A DNA stretch of 64,000 nucleotides from Aeoliella mucimassa (GCF_007748035.1 NZ_CP036278.1:6448001-6512000); one strand, 5' to 3'; counted from the first letter of the stretch, positions 17,899 to 26,694 are shown. Numbers and translations are program-made. The notes: a model not told the origin generated them from the letters alone.

Positions 17899-18996
17899 CT
17901 ACTTCGTTTCTTCCAGCACTTTCTGAATCGCGTAGTACCCTGGTTTGGCCTGGTACTCACGATCGAACAAGCAACCTTCCTTTTTCAGATGCGACTCGAA
18001 CGCGTCGCGGTCGCTGATGTTCCACACGTTCCAGGTCACCAGTCCGGTGTCGCGTTTTTCGAGCAGCACGCGAACCACGGCGGCAAACGTTTCGCCCTGG
18101 GCGTCGAGATCGCGGTTGGTCGACGTGAGCCAGGCGTTCATTTCGGTCACGTGGAACTCCAAGTCGTTCGCATGCGCCCAGTCGATGAGTGCGCGGAGCT
18201 TCTCGAGGTTGCCCGGCTTCTTCTCCCAGCCCACGTGAATGTGCGCCTGCCAGCCGATGCCATCGACCCGCAGGCCCTGCTCGCGGAGATACGGAACCAA
18301 GGCCTTGATCTTGTCCCACATCGCGTCTTCCATCTCGCCATGCTGATTGATAATCAGCTTGGTGTTCGGCGCGTGCTCGTTGGCAATCTCAAACGCGAGC
18401 TTAATGTACAGCGGCGGCCGCAGCGGATGGCTTTCGTCGTACCCGATCTTCGGCCAAGGGCACTCCCAATGATTGTTACCCGGCTTCGGCCCGTGCCAGC
18501 TACCGTCGCCAAGCACGGTTTCGTTCACCACGTCGAACCACTTAACTTGCTCGTATTTGTCGTACCGCTGATAGAGCGCGGTGGTGTACTCCACGAGGTT
18601 CTGCCGCAACTCGTCGGCGGTGCGGTCGTCGTCGCACGCCCACCAGGAAGCTTGCGGGCTGATCGGTCCATGGATGCGCAACGCCTGCTGATGGTCGGCG
18701 CAGTGCTTGATCCAAGCGTCGGCCAGGTCCCACCGCCAGACGTCCGGCGCGGGGTGAATCGTCGACTGCTTGAAGTCGTTCTCGGGGGTCACGTAGTCGA
18801 ACTCGCGATCGAGAATCACGCCCGGCTCGCGCTGGTACTTCTGCCAGCCGGTGGTTCCGCCGATGTAGAACTGCCCATCGGGATAGCGTTCGGCAACGAT
18901 CTCTCGCAACCGGCGACCGTTGGGGACCGGAGGCTCCACCGCTTCAACGATCGCAGGCCAGAGCAAACAGAAGGCAAACAACGCGGAGTACTTCAT
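17899..18996 (-). CDS. Secreted GH10 endo-1,4-beta-xylanase
   Basis: 365 residues from the ATG at 18996, which opens a signal peptide (MKYSALFAFCLLWPAIVEAV); a longer open frame upstream has no export signal. GH10 hallmarks: the entry segment DYVTPENDFKQSTIHP, acid/base Glu159 in WFDVVNE, INQHGEM, GIGWQAHIHVG and nucleophile Glu285 in FHVTEMN, then WNVWNISDRDAF. It should cleave internal beta-1,4 bonds of xylan. There is no carbohydrate-binding module. It converges on the TPR gene with only 25 bp between stops. Confidence 0.92.
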   Translation of the reverse strand: MKYSALFAFCLLWPAIVEAVEPPVPNGRRLREIVAERYPDGQFYIGGTTGWQKYQREPGVILDREFDYVTPENDFKQSTIHPAPDVWRWDLADAWIKHCADHQQALRIHGPISPQASWWACDDDRTADELRQNLVEYTTALYQRYDKYEQVKWFDVVNETVLGDGSWHGPKPGNNHWECPWPKIGYDESHPLRPPLYIKLAFEIANEHAPNTKLIINQHGEMEDAMWDKIKALVPYLREQGLRVDGIGWQAHIHVGWEKKPGNLEKLRALIDWAHANDLEFHVTEMNAWLTSTNRDLDAQGETFAAVVRVLLEKRDTGLVTWNVWNISDRDAFESHLKKEGCLFDREYQAKPGYYAIQKVLEETK

Positions 18997-19314
18997 CTTC
19001 GTCACACCCTTTCGAAGCTCGTAGGCCGAACCGGCAGCTAGCTCGGTCGGCCGAAACAGTTCTAGCTCGTGCATTATAAACGGGGTCGTGTCCGCGATGG
19101 GGACTGATCGCGCGGCGATCAGCCGATGATCGTCGCGCTTCCAATGCTGTCCCCTTTTCGGGCGACCGTGGTGAATCACTGCGTTCGCTTATGCCTTGAA
19201 TTTAAGTGCCTCCGGAACCTCCGCGATTTGGCACAGCAAGTGCTTATGGTGGTTCGTCCTCGTCGGCGAGTCGTGCCGCGAAGCGTTCCCTGAATCATTT
19301 TGTTGGAAACTGCC
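18997..19314. other. Divergent intergenic region between GH10 and GH13 genes
   Basis: About 320 bp serving both genes. It contains the candidate sigma-54 promoter at 19229-19245 for the GH13 gene. No RNA gene or terminator was seen. Confidence 0.5.
19229..19245 (+). promoter_or_regulatory. Candidate sigma-54 (RpoN) promoter
   Basis: TGGCAC at 19229-19234, then five bases, then GTGCT; the invariant GG and GC doublets are separated by the required 10 nt. The predicted start lies about 60 nt before the GH13 ATG at 19315. No enhancer-binding protein is encoded nearby. Confidence 0.4.
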
Positions 19315-21132
19315 ATGCCGATCACTCTGGAAAAACCCGCTGCAAAAATTGTCGGAATGGGATGCCTGCCGCACGACCAAGGGGTCGCCTTTCGAGTGTG
19401 GGCACCGAACGCGGAGCGCGTCGCGCTGGTTGGCGACTTCAACCACTGGGACGAGTCGGCCACGATGATGGAAGCCGAAGACAACGGCCATTGGTACGCG
19501 AACGTCGCCGAAGCCGAGATCGGCGACGAGTATCGCTACCTCATTTTCAACGGCGATATGAAACTTAGCCGCATCGATCCCCGGTGCCGCGAGGTGACCA
19601 ACTCGGTCGGTAACTCCGTGGTGCATGATCCCCACTTCGATTGGGAAGGGGACAAGTTCAAGATGTATCCGTTCAACGAACTGGTCATCTACGAGATGCA
19701 CGTCGGCACCTTTTGCTGCGATACCAAAGACAAGCCAGGCACGTTCGAGTCGGCTAGTCGCAAGTTCGAATACCTTCGCAGCCTTGGCATCAACTGCATT
19801 CAGCTGATGCCAGCGGCCGAGTTCGCCGGCGACTACTCGTGGGGGTACAACCCCGCTCACATTTACGCGGTCGAGTCGGCCTATGGCGGCCCGCACGGCT
19901 TGAAGCAAATGGTGAAGCTCGCCCATCAACATGGCTTGGCAGTCATTCTCGACGTGGTCTACAACCACTTTGGCCCCAGCGATTTGCACCTGTGGCAATT
20001 CGATGGCTGGAGCGAAAACAACAAAGGGGGCATCTACTTCTACAACGACTGGCGCAGCTCAACCCCTTGGGGCGATAGCCGCCCCGATTACGGGCGGCAG
20101 GAAGTACGTAGCTTCATCCACGACAACGCAGTGATGTGGCTCGAAGACTTCCACATGGACGGGCTTCGTTACGACATGACCTTGTACATGCGATCGGTCA
20201 ATGGCAACGACGACACCTCGATCCCCGAAGGCTGGTCGCTGGCCCAGTGGATCAATAGCGACCTGCACGCCCGCTTCCCTGGCAAGCTGATCATCGCCGA
20301 AGACATGCGGAACAACAACTGGCTCACCAAACCCAAGGAGTGGGGCGGGGCCGGCTTCAACGCCCAGTGGGATGCGGAGTTCGTGCACCCGATTCGCGAC
20401 GTGGTCGAGCAGGTGGAAGACCAATATCGCTCGATGTTCAAAGTGCACAACGCGTTGTGCCATAAGTTCAACTATTCAGCGTTCGAGCGCGTGATCTACA
20501 GCGAGTCGCACGACGAAGTAGCCAATGGCAAGTCGCGCGTCCCTTCGGAGATCGACGAAAAAAACCCACACAGCTGGTACGCCCAAAAGCGAACCGTGCT
20601 GGCGAGCGCCATGGTACTCACCGCTCCTGGCATTCCGATGCTGTTCCAAGGCCAAGAGTTCCTTCGCACCGGTTGGTTCGACGACACCCGCCCCATCGAT
20701 TGGCATCAGGAGAAAGAATGGCGCGGCATCGTTCGCTTGTATCGCGACCTGATTCACCTGCGATTGAACAAAACCGGCATCACCGCCGGCCTTACTGGTC
20801 AGCGTGTGGAGGTGCATCACCTGAACGACAACGACAAAGTCGTGGCCTTCCGCCGGTGGAAGGAAGGGGGCCCCGGCGACGACGTGATCGTGGTGGCCAA
20901 CTTCGCGACCAACGAGCACACCGACTATCGCATCGGCCTGCCGCGGGGTGGCACCTGGAAGCTGCGGTTCAATAGCGACAGCACCCACTACAGCGACGAC
21001 TTCGACAACACCAAGGTGGTCGACCTGGTCGCGGAAGAACATCCCTACGACGGTCAGCCCTACAGCGCGACCCTGCAGCTTGCCTCGTATGGCATCCTGG
21101 TCTTCTCCGAGGACAAACCGACCGACAAATAG
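19315..21132 (+). CDS. GH13 alpha-amylase family protein with CBM48, branching-enzyme-like
   Basis: 605 residues from the ATG at 19315 (GGAA about 10 bases upstream). Residues about 10-105 are a CBM48 domain (AFRVWAPNAERVALVGDFNH). The catalytic barrel contains region I DVVYNH (213-218), region II GLRYD with the nucleophile Asp287, region III IIAED with Glu329, and region IV SHDEV with His399-Asp400. The SHDEV form and CBM48 layout point to 1,4-alpha-glucan branching enzyme rather than a plain amylase. It would act in cytoplasmic glycogen metabolism; no signal peptide is present. A hydrolytic alternative cannot be excluded from sequence alone. Confidence 0.85.
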   Translation: MPITLEKPAAKIVGMGCLPHDQGVAFRVWAPNAERVALVGDFNHWDESATMMEAEDNGHWYANVAEAEIGDEYRYLIFNGDMKLSRIDPRCREVTNSVGNSVVHDPHFDWEGDKFKMYPFNELVIYEMHVGTFCCDTKDKPGTFESASRKFEYLRSLGINCIQLMPAAEFAGDYSWGYNPAHIYAVESAYGGPHGLKQMVKLAHQHGLAVILDVVYNHFGPSDLHLWQFDGWSENNKGGIYFYNDWRSSTPWGDSRPDYGRQEVRSFIHDNAVMWLEDFHMDGLRYDMTLYMRSVNGNDDTSIPEGWSLAQWINSDLHARFPGKLIIAEDMRNNNWLTKPKEWGGAGFNAQWDAEFVHPIRDVVEQVEDQYRSMFKVHNALCHKFNYSAFERVIYSESHDEVANGKSRVPSEIDEKNPHSWYAQKRTVLASAMVLTAPGIPMLFQGQEFLRTGWFDDTRPIDWHQEKEWRGIVRLYRDLIHLRLNKTGITAGLTGQRVEVHHLNDNDKVVAFRRWKEGGPGDDVIVVANFATNEHTDYRIGLPRGGTWKLRFNSDSTHYSDDFDNTKVVDLVAEEHPYDGQPYSATLQLASYGILVFSEDKPTDK

Positions 21133-21184
21133 AGCCATTCAACCAACAGAGAAGGCTCAGGCGGCGACGGGGGAAAACGTCCAC

Positions 21185-21253
21185 ACGTCTGTGCCTGCAC
21201 TCCCCTGGTGAGTATATTCGCACCATACCACCAATCACTGCAGGCACAGGCGT
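21185..21253 (+). promoter_or_regulatory. Long stem-loop in the leader of pnuC-nadR
   Basis: Bases 21185-21199 pair with 21239-21253 over 15 positions (14 Watson-Crick, one G-T). The 39-nt loop holds a second 5-bp stem, tggtg (21206-21210) with cacca (21221-21225). The outer stem ends 11 nt before the pnuC ATG and no purine-rich ribosome site lies outside it. This could be a ligand-responsive leader or an operator palindrome. It does not match the NAD+-II, preQ1 or TPP riboswitch consensus features I know. Confidence 0.5.
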
Positions 21254-21264
21254 CCCCCTTAGCC

Positions 21265-21867
21265 ATGACTCTCATCGAAGCTACGGCCGTGTTGTTCGGC
21301 GTTGTCTGCGTATGGCTCACCATTCGGCAGCACATCGGCTGTTGGCCGACCGGGCTGATCTCGGTGGTGTTGTACATCTACATTTTCGCCGAGGCCAAGC
21401 TCTACTCCGATACCTTGCTGCAAGTCATCTACGTCGGCTTGCAACTGTATGGCTGGCACCACTGGCTCCGCGGCGGCGTGCGCGACAACCCGCTGCCGGT
21501 CACGCGGATCTCGCACCAGGCGAACTTCGGATGGATGGCCGTGGTCGCGGTAGGCACCGTCGGCTTAGGCTGGTTCATGCACTCGCAGACCGACGCGTCG
21601 CTCCCGTATGCCGATGCCTTTACCACGGTCGCCAGCCTGGTCGCCCAGTGGTTGCTGGCCGGCAAGCATTTACAATCGTGGGGCTACTGGATTGCCGTCG
21701 ACATCGTCGCCATCGGCGTCTATTACCAGAAACAACTCCTGCTCACCTCCGGCCTGTACGCGGTGTTCCTGTGCATGGCGATCACCGGCTACGTGGCCTG
21801 GCGAGCGAGTTGGCAATTATCTTCAACCACCGAGCCTTGCGATGACCACCGGCCTGACGCTGGGTAA
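21265..21867 (+). CDS. pnuC: Nicotinamide riboside/mononucleotide transporter PnuC
   Basis: 200 residues from the ATG at 21265. Hydrophobic throughout with about seven helices: ATAVLFGVVCVWLTIRQHIG, CWPTGLISVVLYIYIFAEAK, YGWHHWLRGG and the end segment WGYWIAVDIVAIGVYYQK. The WxxG and Q/W-rich pattern fits the PnuC (SWEET-like) family. It imports an NAD precursor across the inner membrane. It overlaps nadR by 26 bp in a different frame, so the two form one transcriptional unit, and a structured leader precedes it. Confidence 0.88.
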   Translation: MTLIEATAVLFGVVCVWLTIRQHIGCWPTGLISVVLYIYIFAEAKLYSDTLLQVIYVGLQLYGWHHWLRGGVRDNPLPVTRISHQANFGWMAVVAVGTVGLGWFMHSQTDASLPYADAFTTVASLVAQWLLAGKHLQSWGYWIAVDIVAIGVYYQKQLLLTSGLYAVFLCMAITGYVAWRASWQLSSTTEPCDDHRPDAG

Positions 21868-22843
21868 GTTTGCCCCGTTGCACCTGGGACACCAGGCGAT
21901 CATCGAGCGGGCGCTCCGCGAGAACGACTCGGTGGTCGTGCTCATCTACGACGCGCCGGAGTTCACCCCGATCCCGCTCGGCGTGCGGGCCGATTGGATT
22001 CGGCAACTCTATCCCAGTGTTGAGGTGATCGAATGCTGGGACGGTCCGATGCAGGTGGGCAACACGCCTGAAATCGAAGCGATGCACGAGCAGTACATCC
22101 TGCGAACCCTCGCCGAGCGGCCGATCGCCAACTTCTACTCCAGCGAGTTCTACGGAGCGCACGTCAGCCGAGCGCTCGGCGCCCACGATTGCCGGGTCGA
22201 CGAGGCGCGGCAGCAGGTGCCGATTTCGGCCACGGCGATTCGCGAGTCGCCGTACGACCATCGGCAGTTTGTCGACCCGCTGGTCTATCGCGACCTGGTC
22301 ACCTGGGTAGTGCTGCTGGGGGCACCCTCCACGGGCAAGACCACGTTGTGCCAGGCGCTCGCCGACCGGTTTCGCACCGTGTGGATGCCAGAGTATGGCC
22401 GCGAATACTGGGAGGCCCACCAGCAGCAGCGGCGACTCACTCCCGAGCAACTGGTCGATATCGCGGTCGGTCATCGCGAGAGAGAGGAGCAACTCGCCCA
22501 CGACGCCCGCGAGTACTTCTTCGTCGATACCGATGCCAGCACCACGGCCGTGTTCGCGGGCTACTACCACGGCCAGCCCCATCCCGCGCTCCGCACCCTA
22601 GCGAACCACACCCCGCAGCGCTACGACCTTGCGCTCGTGTGCGACACCGACATCCCTTACGACGACACCGACGATCGGTCGGGCGAAGCCAACCGGGCGA
22701 TCATGCAGCGGCGGGTGCTTGGCGAGCTCCATCGCCTTCGTAGGCCTTACGTGTTGTTGCGGGGTTCGCTGGCCGATCGCATCGAACAAGTGCAGCGGAC
22801 GCTTGCGATGTACGACAAGTGGAACACACGCCTGAATGCGTAA
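21842..22843 (+). CDS. nadR: NadR-like bifunctional NMN adenylyltransferase / nicotinamide riboside kinase
   Basis: 333 residues. The adenylyltransferase part has GKFAPLHLGH (H14-x2-H17 nucleotidyl-transfer motif) and ISATAIR (128-134). The kinase part starts at about 150 with the Walker A loop GAPSTGKTT (160-168). Unlike enterobacterial NadR there is no N-terminal helix-turn-helix repressor domain, so this is an enzyme only. Together with PnuC it would trap imported nicotinamide riboside as NMN and make NAD+. The 26-bp overlap with pnuC supports coupled expression. Confidence 0.9.
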   Translation: MTTGLTLGKFAPLHLGHQAIIERALRENDSVVVLIYDAPEFTPIPLGVRADWIRQLYPSVEVIECWDGPMQVGNTPEIEAMHEQYILRTLAERPIANFYSSEFYGAHVSRALGAHDCRVDEARQQVPISATAIRESPYDHRQFVDPLVYRDLVTWVVLLGAPSTGKTTLCQALADRFRTVWMPEYGREYWEAHQQQRRLTPEQLVDIAVGHREREEQLAHDAREYFFVDTDASTTAVFAGYYHGQPHPALRTLANHTPQRYDLALVCDTDIPYDDTDDRSGEANRAIMQRRVLGELHRLRRPYVLLRGSLADRIEQVQRTLAMYDKWNTRLNA

Positions 22844-22855
22844 GCGAGCCGCTCG

Positions 22856-23113
22856 CTAGCGATCCTTCGCCTCCTGCACTGCCTTGGCAAGCGTATTCGG
22901 ATCGTCGGCATAGAACTCCACGTAGCCGCACTCGGCACACAGCCAGGCAGACACCGCCGACTTGGCCTGCGCTTTGAAAATCCAGGCATTCGGATTGCGA
23001 TCGACCCCCACCTGCATCTCCTGCTGCACGCCGTAGTCGTAGTGATCGATCGCCTTGGCGTCTTCAATCACGTGATTCGAACCACACTTGGGACATTGTC
23101 CGGACTGTTTCAT
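22856..23113 (-). CDS. Small zinc-ribbon protein, function unknown
   Basis: 85 residues. Two CxxC knuckles (CPKC at 7-10 and CAEC at about 59-62) frame a short beta-rich segment, the layout of a zinc ribbon. The C-terminal tail is helical (DDPNTLAKAVQEAKDR). It has no export signal and no other recognisable domain. It converges on nadR with 12 bp between the stops. Coding is supported by the intact zinc-ribbon spacing; role unknown. Confidence 0.72.
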   Translation of the reverse strand: MKQSGQCPKCGSNHVIEDAKAIDHYDYGVQQEMQVGVDRNPNAWIFKAQAKSAVSAWLCAECGYVEFYADDPNTLAKAVQEAKDR

Positions 23114-23560
23114 AACGCGCTCACCGCAACGGTAATGGATGCAATAGGGGTCAGAATTCTCCCCCAGGCATTATAGAAGGCCCGCTATGCGAATGGACCA
23201 TCCCCCGTGAACACAACGACCTCTCCCCCTGCAAGTGGCCAAAAATAATGCTTGCTTTCCGCCGTGAGGTTGGTCTAATGGATATATGAACATGCGTTCA
23301 TACCGCTCTTTGACAACCAAACTTTCCTGGCTGGCGTTTCTGGCTCAGCAGCGAGCCGTGGTATTGTGCCCCACCCCTGGGGGCAATTGAAAACCACTTA
23401 CGTCGACAGCCCTGATCGCAAGTCACGACCACAGCTCACGTTACGCGATATCGGTGCGACGTAAGAATTGCCCCCACGGATCGTTTTCCGGGTTTTGGGG
23501 GCATTTGAAACCGAGCAACACGCGACTGGTGCGCAGCACTTCGGGAGGGGTGCGCGCGGC
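23114..23560. other. Long intergenic region with inverted repeats
   Basis: About 450 bp with no credible gene. Bases 23379-23388 (gggggcaatt) are the perfect inverse of 23466-23475, and 23397-23405 (cttacgtcg) of 23456-23464, giving a nested stem with an 8-nt bulge on one side. It is followed directly by a copy of a dispersed hairpin (23470-23503). Confidence 0.6.
23470..23503 (+). repeat. Dispersed 34-bp hairpin repeat, copy 1
   Basis: Starts gccccca and ends tgggggca, so its ends pair. It matches the reverse complement of 42059-42092 at 30 of 34 positions. The similar word tgggggcatttgaaacc here echoes tgggggcaattgaaaacc about 120 bp upstream. Confidence 0.6.
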
Positions 23561-25534
23561 TTAGGCGCTCTCGCGATAATCGAGATGGAACAACCGGCGA
23601 TACAGATCGCAACGGGCGAGCAGCAACTCGTGGCTCCCCGCGTCGAGCACCTGGCCTTTGTCCATCACCACCACCCGATCGGCGAGCGAAATCGTGCTCA
23701 TGCGATGCGTGATGATCAGCGTCGTGCGGTTCTGCGTGAACTCCTCGAGCACCTGATGAATCAGGTGTTCGCTCTCCATGTCGATCTGACTGGTCGCTTC
23801 GTCGAGAATCAAAATCTCGGGGTCCCGCAAAATGGCTCGCGCCAAAGCGATGCGTTGCCGCTGGCCGCCGCTCAACCGGTTACCGCCGGGGCCGACCACG
23901 GTGTCGTAACCGTTGGCCAGCTTCTCGGTCACGAACTGATGGGCGTGGGCCTTGCGTGCGGCTGCTTCGATTTCTTCCTGCGTGACGTTCGTCGTGCCAT
24001 ACGCAATGTTGGCCGCGACCGTGTCGTTGAACAGCAAGGTCTCTTGCGAAACAATGCCGATTCGCGAACGTAGCTCACGAAGTCGCACGTCGCGAATGTC
24101 CATGCCATCGATGGTTACGCAACCTTCGTTCGGATCGTACAGCCGCGGCACCAGTTGCAGCAGGGTCGACTTGCCGCAGCCGTTGGTTCCGACGATGGCA
24201 ATCGTTTCGCCCGCAGCAACGTCGAGGTTCACCTCGCGGAGCACGATTTTGTCTTCGTTGTAGCCAAAGGTGACGTTCTCGAACCGCAGCGCCTGCGTGA
24301 GCTTCGGCAGTGTCTTCGGCTTAGCCGGGTCCTGGGTCTTCGGCTCGGTGTCGAGCACTTGGTAAACGCGATCGCTCGCAGCCGACGCCTGTTGCAGGTC
24401 GTTGAACACGCCGGAGAGCCGCCGAGCCGGATCGCTCATGCCAGCCAGCATGGCGAAGAACGCGCTCATCGCCCCGTTGGTGAGCTGATAGTTACTAATA
24501 CGAATACCAAACAGATGCGTATGCCCACCCAACACCAAATAACCACCAGCGAGCACTGCCATAAGAATCATGCCCATGCCGAGCGTCTCGGTCACCGGAC
24601 TGACCAGCGAGTTGTAGGTCGCGATTCGCATCTGCCGGCGATAGTACACGTGAGCCGAACGGTCGAACCGCGAGCGTTCGTAATCTTCGGTCGTAAAGGC
24701 CTTGATCAGCTTCATGCCGGCCAAGGTTTCGGTGAGCGTTTCGTAGATACTCGACAATTCTTCCATCGCCCGGCGGTTCGCCCGCTTAAGGGCCTTGGCC
24801 AACAAGCGAATCAAATAGAACGAAGGAGGAGCAATGAGAATCGTCAGCAGCAACAACCGCCAGTTGATGTAAGCCGCGCCGAGGAAGCAGGCCATCATCT
24901 TCAATGGTTCACGAATCGCCAGACCAAACAAGGTTTGCACGCCGCGGCTCATGGAGTCGAGATCGGTCGTGCAGCGATTCATCAAGTCGCCTCGGCCTTG
25001 ATGGCTGTAGGCGGTCATATCGAGGCTAAGCAAATGATCGTAAAACAACTTCCGCAATTCAAAACCCACCCGATTACCCAGGCGGGCGACCATCACCATG
25101 TTGAGCACCCGAAATACACTTTTGACCAGGATGCTCGCCATCACGGCCGCGCAGACCACGACCAGCGTTTTGTACGGAGTCGCTGGCAACCAGCGATGCG
25201 CAGCCGGCGAGAGCCAGGTGAATTTCTCTGCCCGCTGCTCGTTAAGCGTTCGATTGAGCTCGGCCGATTGAATCGCCAGGCGGTTGCCCTCAGGATCGGC
25301 GCTAAGCGCTGCGATTTCGGCATCCGCAGCGACGATCGCCTGCTGGCTGTCGTCGACCTGGTTATCGATCCACTCCGGAATCGAGAGGTCCTGCATCACG
25401 ATATCGACCACCGCAAACACCGCTGTCAGGCTACCCGCCCAAAGCACGGCAACGACAAGCGACGTGATCATACAAGCGACCACATTCACACGATGGTGAA
25501 GTGCGAGTTTCAGCACACGACGAAAACTAGACAT
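23561..25534 (-). CDS. MsbA-like ABC exporter (fused permease and ATPase)
   Basis: 657 residues. The N-terminal 370 residues contain about six helices, with an extra extracytoplasmic segment of about 90 residues after the first helix. NRVGFELRKLFYDHLLSLDM and GDLMNRCTTDLDSMSRGVQ are the usual coupling regions. The ATPase has Walker A GTNGCGKST, Q-loop VSQETLLF, signature LSGGQRQRIALARA, Walker B ILILDEAT and H-loop ITHRMS. It should work as a homodimer exporting lipid, lipopolysaccharide or a hydrophobic compound; the substrate is inferred from overall similarity only. Confidence 0.9.
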   Translation of the reverse strand: MSSFRRVLKLALHHRVNVVACMITSLVVAVLWAGSLTAVFAVVDIVMQDLSIPEWIDNQVDDSQQAIVAADAEIAALSADPEGNRLAIQSAELNRTLNEQRAEKFTWLSPAAHRWLPATPYKTLVVVCAAVMASILVKSVFRVLNMVMVARLGNRVGFELRKLFYDHLLSLDMTAYSHQGRGDLMNRCTTDLDSMSRGVQTLFGLAIREPLKMMACFLGAAYINWRLLLLTILIAPPSFYLIRLLAKALKRANRRAMEELSSIYETLTETLAGMKLIKAFTTEDYERSRFDRSAHVYYRRQMRIATYNSLVSPVTETLGMGMILMAVLAGGYLVLGGHTHLFGIRISNYQLTNGAMSAFFAMLAGMSDPARRLSGVFNDLQQASAASDRVYQVLDTEPKTQDPAKPKTLPKLTQALRFENVTFGYNEDKIVLREVNLDVAAGETIAIVGTNGCGKSTLLQLVPRLYDPNEGCVTIDGMDIRDVRLRELRSRIGIVSQETLLFNDTVAANIAYGTTNVTQEEIEAAARKAHAHQFVTEKLANGYDTVVGPGGNRLSGGQRQRIALARAILRDPEILILDEATSQIDMESEHLIHQVLEEFTQNRTTLIITHRMSTISLADRVVVMDKGQVLDAGSHELLLARCDLYRRLFHLDYRESA

Positions 25535-25688
25535 GTTGAGGGGTCGATCAGCAAGGCGGGGAAGCGACTGCTAAGGCAAAGCCTGCAGGGAATGCAGGTG
25601 CTTTTAACAAAGTTGGCCGGTTCCACCAAGATCGACGCGGGCGATCAAGCAGCGAATTGCTGGCAAAATAGCAACGCTGCTGGCAGTG

Positions 25689-25916
25689 CTAGCGTCGGCG
25701 ACGACGCGAGAGTTGCTTCTGAAGACCTACGAGCAAGAGCACGATGCCGGGAGTCACATTGACGAAAATCACGAAAAACGCCCGCTGGTCAGTACCACGG
25801 AGCAGACCACCCATGCCCGCCGAGGCGACCGCCAGCAGCGTGGTGACCATCAACAGCACTCCGATCCCGAAACGGGGTCCACGCGATTGCTGCGGGGTGG
25901 GATTTTCGTCCGACAT
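25689..25916 (-). CDS. Small two-helix membrane protein
   Basis: 75 residues from the ATG at 25916. After a polar Pro-rich start (MSDENPTPQQSRGPR) there are two hydrophobic segments, FGIGVLLMVTTLLAVASAGM and FFVIFVNVTPGIVLLLVGLQ, and an Arg-rich tail (RRRRR) that would stay inside. The first helix has the look of short planctomycete inner-membrane proteins. It lies 154 bp upstream of, and on the same strand as, the ABC exporter. No function can be assigned. Confidence 0.55.
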   Translation of the reverse strand: MSDENPTPQQSRGPRFGIGVLLMVTTLLAVASAGMGGLLRGTDQRAFFVIFVNVTPGIVLLLVGLQKQLSRRRRR

Positions 25917-26069
25917 GGGAATTTGGCAAGCATTGGTAAAACAGAAAATGGCCCACAATCTCAGCGATTGCTGTCACTTCATTGTACCAGATTATGACCA
26001 CTGGTGGTTCCTCGGGGCAAATTCCTGGAGTGTAGGGATTGTGCCGCCGATACCAGTGGTACGGAAAAC

Positions 26070-26114
26070 AAGGGCGCACGATCCAGAATTCACCTGCGCG
26101 CCCTTTTCGCTTTT
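26070..26114 (+). promoter_or_regulatory. Terminator-like hairpin in the leader of the Cys-rich lipoprotein
   Basis: Arms aagggcgc (26070-26077) and gcgccctt (26098-26105) are followed by tt-cgc-tttt. It lies 17 nt before the ATG at 26131, between a possible upstream promoter and the gene, so it could act as an attenuator or simply end an upstream transcript. Confidence 0.4.
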
Positions 26115-26130
26115 AGGGGGGAAAATCTCG

Positions 26131-26694
26131 ATGACTCGCATTTTTGCCGCGGTGCTGCTATGCGCCGTGAGCAGCATCGGCTGCTCGTCCATCAATGGAC
26201 TTCACTCGCAAGGCGGTATGCCTTCGCACATGGCGGTTTCGAATTCGGCACCGCGCCCGGCCATCCAACGTGCTGGTTACGACCAGCCGGCGATCGGCCT
26301 CAATGATATCGACGTGCCTTACGGACAAGGTTGTGGCGCCGGAATGTGCGGCAGCTGCGCCGGCGTGGTCGATGGCTGCGTCAGCACCGTGCTTGATTGC
26401 AACGGTGGCTGCTGTGGAACTTGCCAGGACGCTTGCAATGGTGGTGGCTGCTTGGCCAACTGTCGCGATCGTGCTCGCGAATTGATGAGCCGCTGCAGTT
26501 GTGGTGGTCAGGGACAATGTGTCTGCTGCCAGCAATTGCGAACCATGGTCGGGGGCCCCATCGCGGGACGCACCGATGCCATCTATAACTTCAACCCTGG
26601 TCCGTCGTCGGCCCAAGTGGCGTACCCGTACTACACCACACGTGGTCCGCGCGATTTCTTCCTCAACAAGCCTCCCACGATTGGCCCCTATTAA
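26131..26694 (+). CDS. Cys-rich lipoprotein, planctomycete type
   Basis: 187 residues; the ATG at 26131 has a strong AGGGGGG ribosome site. The signal peptide ends SSIGC (Cys18, a slightly atypical lipobox). Residues about 67-135 hold roughly twenty Cys in CGAGMCGSC, GGCCGTCQDAC and CVCCQQ patterns, suggesting disulfide cross-links or metal binding outside the cytoplasm. The C-terminus PYYTTRGPRDFFLNKPP ending in GPY resembles a tail I associate with several planctomycete surface proteins. A strong terminator follows. Function unknown. Confidence 0.75.
   Translation: MTRIFAAVLLCAVSSIGCSSINGLHSQGGMPSHMAVSNSAPRPAIQRAGYDQPAIGLNDIDVPYGQGCGAGMCGSCAGVVDGCVSTVLDCNGGCCGTCQDACNGGGCLANCRDRARELMSRCSCGGQGQCVCCQQLRTMVGGPIAGRTDAIYNFNPGPSSAQVAYPYYTTRGPRDFFLNKPPTIGPY

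Noticed and set aside
21185-21264. Assignment of the pnuC leader as an NAD+-II or preQ1 riboswitch
   Set aside because: The conserved loop sequences of those classes are not present; only a long stem is seen.
23236-23252. Second sigma-54-like element (tggcca-N5-atgct)
   Set aside because: Poor match at the -24 block, and no plus-strand gene lies downstream.
23265-23340. tRNA-like D-loop sequence (ggtctaatgg)
   Set aside because: No T-arm GTTCRA, no acceptor stem complement and no anticodon arm at the required spacing.
24155-25762. 535-codon plus-strand frame opposite the ABC exporter
   Set aside because: Antisense of intact Walker and signature motifs; His/Arg/Gln-rich, not protein-like.
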